The position numbers and the translations under genes were made by a program. This document shows, one piece after another, positions 58,321 to 64,000 of a stretch of 64,000 bases of DNA. Below the pieces are notes generated by a model. It did not search any database and was not told the origin of the DNA. It saw only the letters and a list, made by a program, of their open reading frames with translations. Each line of letters starts with the position of its first letter. Within the stretch, counting starts at the first letter, position 1. The DNA comes from Usitatibacter palustris (GTDB lineage Bacteria; Pseudomonadota; Gammaproteobacteria; Burkholderiales; Usitatibacteraceae): the NCBI RefSeq assembly GCF_013003985.1, contig NZ_CP053073.1, positions 2,852,001 to 2,916,000 on the forward strand, written 5' to 3'.

Positions 58321-60017
58321 GTCGGACGCCCGTGGTTGCAGCTGCCGGCGCGTTCCGTTTCCTCCATCTCCCGCAGGAGCGCGTTCATCTCCGGCAGCGT
58401 CAGCGTGCGATTGGCGCGCACCGCCGCATGGCAGGCCATGGTCGAAAGCAATTCGTTGCGCTGCTCGACGAGCGCGCGGCTCGCGCCGAACTCGTGCATG
58501 TCGCCGAGGATCGAGCGCAGCAGCCCCACGGTGTCGAGATCCGACAGCAGCGCGGGCACGGCGCGGATGACGAGCTCGCGCGGGCCGGCCGGCGCCACGT
58601 CGAAGCCGAGTTTCTCCAACCCCTCGCGCGCGGCGCCGGCCTGCTCCACTTCCTCGGCGGTCGCGGTCATCGGGATCGGCACCAGCAGGGGCTGCGACGC
58701 GAGCGTGGCGGCATCGAGCGCGTTCTTGAGCTTCTCGTAGACGATGCGCTCGTGCGCGGCGTGCATGTCGACCATCACGAGGCCCGCGGCGTTCTGCGCG
58801 AGCACGAAGATGCCGTGCACCTGGGCGAGCGCGAATCCCAGCATCGGCGCTTCGGCGTGCGCAGGCTGGCCCTCGCGAGCGGGCACCGCATCAAGGCGGC
58901 GCTCGGTGGCGACGGCCGAAGCAAAGAGCGCCTCGTAACGAGCGGCCGGCTGGGCCATGCCGAGCGTGCCCTGGAAGCTGGGCGACGGCTGGAACATGGG
59001 CGCAGCCACGGGCGGCGGTGCCCCTCCCGCCAGCGGCTCCGCGAGCGCGCGCGAGAGCGCGTGGAAAACGAACCGGTGCATCGAACCCGAATCGCGGAAG
59101 CGCACTTCGCTCTTGGTCGGGTGGACGTTCACATCGACGAGCGCCGGGTCCATCGTGAGGAACAGCACGTAGGCCGGATGGCGATCGTGGTGCAGCACAT
59201 CGGCGTACGCCTCGCGGATGGCGTGCGCCACGACCTTGTCGCGCACGAAGCGTCCGTTCACGAACAGGTACTGGGCATCGCGCGAGGCGCGGGTGAAACC
59301 GGGCGCGGCAACCAGGCCCGTGAGCGAAACCGGCGCGCCCTCGGAGCGAACGTCCACCGCGCCCTCGGCGAATTCGTCGCCGATGACGCGCGCGGCGCGG
59401 GCACGCAGGTTCTCGGGCGGGTAGTGCGCGCTGCGCCGGCCGTTGTGGCTGAGGCCGAACGCGCAATCGGGGCGCGAGAGCGCGATGCGCGCGAACGCTT
59501 CCTCGCACCGCGCGAACTCGGTGGCTTCGCTCTTGAGGAACTTGCGCCGCGCGGGCGTGTTGTAGAAGAGCTCCTCGACGTCGACCGTCGTTCCGGCCGC
59601 GAGCGCCGCGGGCTCCACGTTGGTCAGGGCACCGCCTTCGCAGGCGATGCGCCAGGCGTTGCGTTCATCGGCTTGCCGGCTGATCAGCGAAAGCCTCGCG
59701 ACCGACCCGATGGAAGCCAGCGCCTCGCCGCGAAAACCGAGCGTCGCCGCGCGCTCGAGATCCGCGAGGGTTGCGATCTTGCTCGTGGCGAAGCGGGCGA
59801 GTGCCAGCGGCAGGTCCTCGCGCGAGATGCCGCCACCATCGTCGACGACACGCATCCTGCGCACGCCGCCTTCGGCGAGCTCGACGCTCAAGCTGCGCGC
59901 GCCGGCATCGAGGCTGTTCTCGAGCAACTCCTTCAACGCGGACGCAGGGCGTTCTACCACCTCGCCGGCGGCGATCTGGTTGACGAGGAGCTCGGGGAGC
60001 GCTGCGATTTTGCCCAT
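58266..60017 (-). CDS. mutL: DNA mismatch repair protein MutL
   Basis: The 583-residue protein has a GHKL ATPase N-terminus ([41 protein letters not shown]). The C-terminal dimerisation domain has [14 protein letters not shown], which fits the endonuclease motif DQHAxxExxxxE with Met for Gln, so nicking activity is plausible as in Pseudomonas. It precedes miaA with overlap, a common pair. The region 60018-60106 upstream is shared with the divergent GGDEF-EAL gene. Confidence 0.96.
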   Translation of the reverse strand: MGKIAALPELLVNQIAAGEVVERPASALKELLENSLDAGARSLSVELAEGGVRRMRVVDDGGGISREDLPLALARFATSKIATLADLERAATLGFRGEALASIGSVARLSLISRQADERNAWRIACEGGALTNVEPAALAAGTTVDVEELFYNTPARRKFLKSEATEFARCEEAFARIALSRPDCAFGLSHNGRRSAHYPPENLRARAARVIGDEFAEGAVDVRSEGAPVSLTGLVAAPGFTRASRDAQYLFVNGRFVRDKVVAHAIREAYADVLHHDRHPAYVLFLTMDPALVDVNVHPTKSEVRFRDSGSMHRFVFHALSRALAEPLAGGAPPPVAAPMFQPSPSFQGTLGMAQPAARYEALFASAVATERRLDAVPAREGQPAHAEAPMLGFALAQVHGIFVLAQNAAGLVMVDMHAAHERIVYEKLKNALDAATLASQPLLVPIPMTATAEEVEQAGAAREGLEKLGFDVAPAGPRELVIRAVPALLSDLDTVGLLRSILGDMHEFGASRALVEQRNELLSTMACHAAVRANRTLTLPEMNALLREMEETERAGSCNHGRPTWVQFSLADLDRLFMRGR

Positions 60018-60038
60018 GAAATCAACACAATGTTACAC
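60010..60038 (+). promoter_or_regulatory. Possible sigma-70 promoter of the GGDEF-EAL gene
   Basis: TTGCCC (60010-60015), a 17-bp spacer and TTACAC (60033-60038) lie upstream of the duplicated Shine-Dalgarno region; the -35 overlaps the start of mutL. Confidence 0.4.
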
Positions 60039-60077
60039 TGCCTCGCGCTATTCATAAGGAGGGCAGGGCCTCCAGGA

Positions 60078-60098
60078 ATGGTGCCTAACGATTCATAA
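60078..60098 (+). CDS. Candidate six-residue upstream ORF in the GGDEF-EAL leader
   Basis: ATG GTG CCT AAC GAT TCA TAA encodes MVPNDS. Its stop codon overlaps the Shine-Dalgarno (AAGGAGGGG) of the main gene. A 14-bp sequence, ATTCATAAGGAGGG, occurs twice, at 60050-60063 and 60091-60104, so the ribosome-binding region looks duplicated. Translation of the mini-ORF could control access to the main start; this is inference. Confidence 0.3.
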   Translation: MVPNDS

Positions 60099-60106
60099 GG
60101 AGGGGC

Positions 60107-62551
60107 ATGACCCCTTACGAATCACCCGCAGCGCCGATCGCACCGGCACCCGCACCCGAAGCCAGACTCTTCGCAGAGCAGGTTCGGCTGTTGTTCCGGT
60201 TCTCGCTGGTCGAGTACCTCGCGACGCTCCTCGTCATCTTCATCCTTGGCGCCATCCTCTGGGAGGATCTCGCGCGCCCGGCCCTGTTCGCATGGTTCGT
60301 CGGCATTTCGATCGTCACCGTCGTGCGCTATGCGCTCTACAAGACCTACATCAACACGACGCCCCCCGAAGATGAGCTCCCCAGCTGGGAACGCTGGTTC
60401 CTCATCGGCAGCACGCTCACGGCGATCCTCTGGGCGGTCATCGGCACGGCGCTCTTTCCCGATGCGGCGCGCGCCGCGCAGCGCGTCTCGGTGGCACTCC
60501 TGGTCACGCTCCTGCTCACCGGCGCGGTGGCCTACTACGCGCCCCATCGTTTCGCCTACAAGCTCACGGCGTTCGTGGGCCTCGTGCCGCTGTCGTCGTC
60601 GCTCGTGTTTTCCCAGGACCGCCCGCAGATGTTCCTGGGCGGCCTCATCCTGTGCCTCGCGATCGTGCTGCCGATGGTGCACACCAAGGTGTACTCGGCG
60701 CTGGTCGAGTCGCTGACCACGCGCCGCGAGCGCGAGCACCTGCATGGAGAGCTCGTCAAGGAAAGCGAGCGGCTCCAGGAGGCCAACGACGCGCTCGCCG
60801 ACGAGATGGTCGAGCGCCTGAAGGCGCAGCAGGCGGAACTGCTCGCCGCGCAGAAGCTCCGAATGCATTTCGAGCGAACACCGCTCGGGGTGATCGAGTG
60901 GGATCGCGCGTTCAAGGTGACGGCCTGGAACCCCGCGGCCGAGGCGATCTTCGGCTACCAGAGCGCTGATGCGCTGGGCCGGAGCGCGACGTTCGTGGTC
61001 GCGTCCTCCGAGGCCGAGTCGATCGAGGCGATGTGGAAGGAACTCGCCGAGTCGGGCGAGGGCGCGAAGACCACGCTCGCGAACGTGACCCGCAGCGGCC
61101 GGACGATCCATTGCGAGTGGTACAACACGACGCTCCTCGATCCGGGTGGCCGCATCATGGGCTACGCCTCGCTCGTGCAGGACATCACCGAGCGGCTGAA
61201 CACCGAGCGCACGATCCACTACATGGCGCACCACGATGCGCTCACGGGGCTGCCCAACCGGCGCCTGATGCAGGACCGCCTGAGCCAGGCGATCATGAGC
61301 GCGCGCCGCAAGCAGCGCCACGTCGCGGTGCTGTTCCTCGACCTCGACCGCTTCAAGGTCGTGAACGACACCCTGGGGCACGACACGGGCGACTTCATCC
61401 TGAAGGACGTCTCGCAGCGCCTGCTCACGTGCGTGCGCGAAGTCGATACGGTCTCGCGCGAAGGCGGCGACGAGTTCGTCGTGATCCTCCCCGACCTCGA
61501 GCGGCCCGAGAACGCGCGCGTGGTCGCCGAGAAGATCCTCAAGGAGCTGACGAGGCCCGTGGAGATCGGCGGCCACGAGATCCACGTCACCACCTCGATC
61601 GGCATCAGTCACTACCCGAACGACGCGACCGACGTGAACCATTTGCTGAAGCACGCGGACAACGCGATGTACCAGGCCAAGGACGCGGGCCGCAACACCG
61701 TGCGCTTCTTCACCGGCGACCTCAATTTCCTGCTCTCCAAGCGCCTCGAGATCGAGGGGCGGCTTCGCCGCGCGATCGACAACGAGGAATTCTTCCTGCG
61801 CTACCAGCCGCAAGTCGAGCTCGCGACCGGCCGCATCATCGGGATGGAGGCGCTCATCCGCTGGAACGATCCGCAGCGCGGCGAGATCTTCCCCAAGGAC
61901 TTCATCTTCGTCGCCGAGGAGCTGGGCATCATCGTGCAGCTGGGCGAATGGGTGTTCCGCACGGCGTGCGGCCAGCTGAAGGCCTGGGAGGACGAGGGCC
62001 TGCCGTCGATCACCGTCTCGATCAACATCTCGCCGCGGCAATTCATGTCGCGCCGTCTCGTGCCCACGCTGCTGTCGATCATCCGCGAGACCGGGGCCGA
62101 CCCGCGCCGCGTCGAGCTCGAGATCACCGAGACCATGATCATGCGCAACCTCGAGCAGTCGGTGCAGACGCTCGAGCACCTGCGCTCGGTCGGCATGCAG
62201 GTCGCGGTGGACGACTTCGGCGTGGGCTACTCCTCGCTCGGCCAGTTGAAGCGCCTGCCCGCGACGAGCATGAAGATCGACCGCTCCTTCATCGCGAACG
62301 TGCCCGAGGATGCGTCGAGCGGCTCGATCACCGAAGCGATCATCGCGATGGCCAAGCGCCTGAAGCTGCGGGTGATCGCCGAGGGCGTGGAGACGCGCGC
62401 GCAGCTCGAGTTCCTGCGCGCCAACCACTGCGAAGCCTTCCAGGGTTATCTCTTCTCGCGGCCCGTGACATCGCTCGAAGCCACGGCGATGCTCAAGGCG
62501 CAGGCCGCCGCCATGGCCGCCGAAACGACGAAGACCGCTGCCGCCGAGTAG
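60107..62551 (+). CDS. Membrane GGDEF-EAL protein with PAS domain (c-di-GMP turnover)
   Basis: The 814-residue product has about six N-terminal membrane helices (25-200), a coiled coil (about 205-250), a PAS domain (about 255-365, with TAWNPAAEAIFGYQSA), a GGDEF domain and an EAL domain. GGDEF is intact (SREGGDEFVVI) with the inhibitory I-site REVD five residues before it. EAL is intact (GMEALIRWNDP), with ISPRQF, ELEITETM and DDFGVGYSSLGQLKRLP. Both synthesis and hydrolysis of c-di-GMP are possible. Strong Shine-Dalgarno AAGGAGGGG. It ends exactly next to the convergent amidase stop. Confidence 0.95.
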   Translation: MTPYESPAAPIAPAPAPEARLFAEQVRLLFRFSLVEYLATLLVIFILGAILWEDLARPALFAWFVGISIVTVVRYALYKTYINTTPPEDELPSWERWFLIGSTLTAILWAVIGTALFPDAARAAQRVSVALLVTLLLTGAVAYYAPHRFAYKLTAFVGLVPLSSSLVFSQDRPQMFLGGLILCLAIVLPMVHTKVYSALVESLTTRREREHLHGELVKESERLQEANDALADEMVERLKAQQAELLAAQKLRMHFERTPLGVIEWDRAFKVTAWNPAAEAIFGYQSADALGRSATFVVASSEAESIEAMWKELAESGEGAKTTLANVTRSGRTIHCEWYNTTLLDPGGRIMGYASLVQDITERLNTERTIHYMAHHDALTGLPNRRLMQDRLSQAIMSARRKQRHVAVLFLDLDRFKVVNDTLGHDTGDFILKDVSQRLLTCVREVDTVSREGGDEFVVILPDLERPENARVVAEKILKELTRPVEIGGHEIHVTTSIGISHYPNDATDVNHLLKHADNAMYQAKDAGRNTVRFFTGDLNFLLSKRLEIEGRLRRAIDNEEFFLRYQPQVELATGRIIGMEALIRWNDPQRGEIFPKDFIFVAEELGIIVQLGEWVFRTACGQLKAWEDEGLPSITVSINISPRQFMSRRLVPTLLSIIRETGADPRRVELEITETMIMRNLEQSVQTLEHLRSVGMQVAVDDFGVGYSSLGQLKRLPATSMKIDRSFIANVPEDASSGSITEAIIAMAKRLKLRVIAEGVETRAQLEFLRANHCEAFQGYLFSRPVTSLEATAMLKAQAAAMAAETTKTAAAE

Positions 62552-63916
62552 TTATTTCAGGACGAGCTTGGCGCGTGCGAGCGGCGGATTGGCCGCGAGG
62601 TAGCGCTTGATGCCGCCGAGCACGGCGATCGCCATGCGGTCCTGGTAGCCGGCGTCCTTGAGCCGCTTCTCCTCCTCGGGATTCGAGATGAACGCGGTCT
62701 CCACGAGGATCGAGGGAATGTCGGGCGCCTTGAGCACGGCAAAGCCCGCCTGCTCCACCGCGGGCTTGTGCAGCGCGTTCACGTCGCCGAGCTCGCCCAG
62801 CACCGCCTTGCCGAGCTTGAGCGAATCGTTGATCTGCGCGGTCTGCGAGAGATCGAGCAGCGTCCTCGCGAGCACCGGGTCCTTCACGCCAAGGTTCACG
62901 CCGCCGATGAGGTCCGACTCGTTTTCCTTCTGCGCGAGATAGCGCGCCGCGGCCGACGTGGCGCCGCGCTCCGAGAGCACGAACACGGAAGACCCCTTCA
63001 CGTCGGGCTTCACCCACGCATCGGCGTGCACGGATACGAAGAGATCGGCATTCACGCGCCGCGCCTTGGAAACGCGCTGCGCCAGGGGAACGTAGTAGTC
63101 GCCGTCGCGCACGAGCACCGCGCGCATTCCGGGCTCCTGGTCGATGCGCGCCTTGAGCCGCTTGGCGATCGCGAGCGTGACGTCCTTCTCGTGCGTGCCG
63201 CCGCGTCCGCGTGCGCCCGAATCCTCGCCGCCGTGACCGGCATCGATCGCGACGATCACGAGGCGGTCGGTCTTCGCGGGCTTCTTCGGGTCGAGCTTCG
63301 GGTCGAGCTTCACGACCGGCAGGTCGGGTGCGGGCTGCGCGGGCGCGGGTACGGGCTGCGGCGCGGCCGGCGCGGCCGGCGCGGGCTGCGAGGGCGGCGC
63401 CACGGGCACCACGGTCACCGGCGAATTCGCGATCTCCTTGATCGGATCGGGCTTGGGCGCGAGGAGGGCCAGCAGCGGATCGCGCGGCTTCTCCGGGTAG
63501 ATGTCGAGCACGAGGCGATGCTTGTACTCGCCCGCGGGGGCGAGCGGGAAGACCGAAGGCTTCACCTCGGTCTTGAGATCGAACACGATGCGCACGACGT
63601 TGGGTCGATTGCGCGCGACGCGCATCGTCTTGATGTAAGGATCGTCCTCGCGCACTTTCGACGGGAGGTTGCGCAGCTCGTCGCTGAGGTCGATGCCCTC
63701 GAGGTCCACCACGAGGCGCTCCGGATCCTTCACGAAGAAGAATTGATGCTTCACCGGATTCGCGGCTTCGAGTGTCACGCGCGTGTATTCCTCGGCGGGC
63801 CAGATGCGCGTGGCGATCAGCGTTTCCGCGGCAGACGCGAGCGAAGAGAACGCGCCGAACAGCAGCGCGGCTACGAAGCGGAGGAAGGGAAGTGTTGCGT
63901 GATTGCCGCGAGGCAC
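62552..63916 (-). CDS. N-acetylmuramoyl-L-alanine amidase, AmiC-type with AMIN domain
   Basis: The 454-residue exported amidase splits daughter-cell peptidoglycan. It starts at GTG with a signal peptide (LRFVAALLFGAFSSLASAAE). The AMIN domain (about 35-140) targets the septum, followed by a Pro/Ala-rich linker (about 170-215). The Amidase_3 zinc site is AIDAGHGGEDSGARGRGGTH, FVSVHAD and PSILVETAFISNPEE. It overlaps tsaE by 46 nt, the usual tsaE-amidase pair next to mutL-miaA. Confidence 0.94.
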   Translation of the reverse strand: MPRGNHATLPFLRFVAALLFGAFSSLASAAETLIATRIWPAEEYTRVTLEAANPVKHQFFFVKDPERLVVDLEGIDLSDELRNLPSKVREDDPYIKTMRVARNRPNVVRIVFDLKTEVKPSVFPLAPAGEYKHRLVLDIYPEKPRDPLLALLAPKPDPIKEIANSPVTVVPVAPPSQPAPAAPAAPQPVPAPAQPAPDLPVVKLDPKLDPKKPAKTDRLVIVAIDAGHGGEDSGARGRGGTHEKDVTLAIAKRLKARIDQEPGMRAVLVRDGDYYVPLAQRVSKARRVNADLFVSVHADAWVKPDVKGSSVFVLSERGATSAAARYLAQKENESDLIGGVNLGVKDPVLARTLLDLSQTAQINDSLKLGKAVLGELGDVNALHKPAVEQAGFAVLKAPDIPSILVETAFISNPEEEKRLKDAGYQDRMAIAVLGGIKRYLAANPPLARAKLVLK

Positions 63917-64000
63917 TGCTCGCCCGCGGGGGTGTGCGATTTCAGCGTCGCTTCGCGGCCCGAATCCAGCACGCGCAGCGCGATCTCCAGATCCGGCGGC
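63871..64000 (-). CDS. tsaE: tRNA threonylcarbamoyladenosine biosynthesis protein TsaE (partial: N-terminus outside window)
   Basis: Only the last 42 codons are visible, reading PPDLEIALRVLDSGREATLK then SHTPAGEQCLAAI to a TAG. The pattern PPDLxIAL...GRxxTLxxHxxxG is the C-terminus of TsaE, the ATPase partner for t6A37 synthesis. The neighbourhood with the AmiC-type amidase and mutL supports it. Confidence 0.85.
   Translation of the reverse strand, partial: PPDLEIALRVLDSGREATLKSHTPAGEQCLAAITQHFPSSAS

Noticed and set aside
60122..62428. 768-codon minus-strand frame over the GGDEF-EAL gene
   Set aside because: Antisense shadow with no recognisable domain, while the plus strand carries intact GGDEF and EAL motifs.

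Overview
The window is 64 kb of GC-rich, densely packed chromosome from a betaproteobacterium. The gene orders ispB / tRNA-Pro / rplU-rpmA-obgE-proB, PP0621-pilS-pilR-ampD, rppH-proS-lytic transglycosylase and tgt-yajC-secD-secF are the usual ones for that class. Many neighbours overlap by ATGA, GTGA or TGATG. My guess at family level (Nitrosomonadales, Usitatibacter-like) is a hunch from gene content, not something I could test.

Layout. 1-2.3 kb: 5' part of nrdA (minus strand), with two NrdR boxes exactly 32 bp apart and a DnaA-box-like site. 2.4-9.8 kb: an accessory island of six tandem secreted paralogs carrying DUF5648-type repeats. It is interrupted by an opposing gene for a secreted zinc-dependent phospholipase C-like enzyme with a large Cys-rich insertion, and followed by a secreted beta-trefoil-like protein. 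10.9-16.7 kb: a complete RND efflux operon (adaptor, pump, outer membrane factor). 16.7-20.5 kb: ampD, pilR, pilS and a PP0621 protein. A perfect 32-bp-arm palindrome sits between pilR and ampD and has replaced the normal ampD start. 20.5-20.8 kb: a 252-bp MITE-like element. 20.8-23.6 kb: a sensor kinase and regulator resembling the proteobacterial dedicated sortase pair, and a small membrane protein. 23.7-28.3 kb: tRNA-Pro(CGG), ispB, rplU, rpmA, a LysE exporter, obgE and proB.

28.4-35.0 kb: a 1184-residue secreted beta-helix / choice-of-anchor-D protein, two tandem glycosyltransferases and a Yip1 membrane protein. 35.0-38.8 kb: rppH, proS, a lytic transglycosylase and a TlpA-like thioredoxin. 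38.8-43.2 kb: a PilZ-like protein behind a structured leader, a YihY/BrkB protein, two small membrane proteins and a DedA protein. 43.2-48.1 kb: secF, secD, yajC, tgt and a glutathione transferase. 48.2-52.3 kb: hppA, pfp and adk, a pyrophosphate-energy block. 52.4-55.4 kb: kdsB, trm112-like, lpxK, exbD and exbB. 55.4-55.9 kb: a 460-bp intergenic region with head-to-head DnaA boxes. 55.9-64 kb: xseA, dodecin, miaA, mutL, a GGDEF-EAL protein, an AmiC-type amidase and the 3' end of tsaE.

Functional reading. Most genes are housekeeping (translation, Sec export, envelope synthesis, repair). The parts worth pursuing are the secreted DUF5648 array with its embedded phospholipase, the secreted Cys-rich repeat protein with its two glycosyltransferases, the palindromic repeats and MITE placed exactly at gene ends, the sortase-type two-component pair with no sortase nearby, and several genes that look leaderless (a -10 hexamer 6-7 nt before the start codon and no Shine-Dalgarno).
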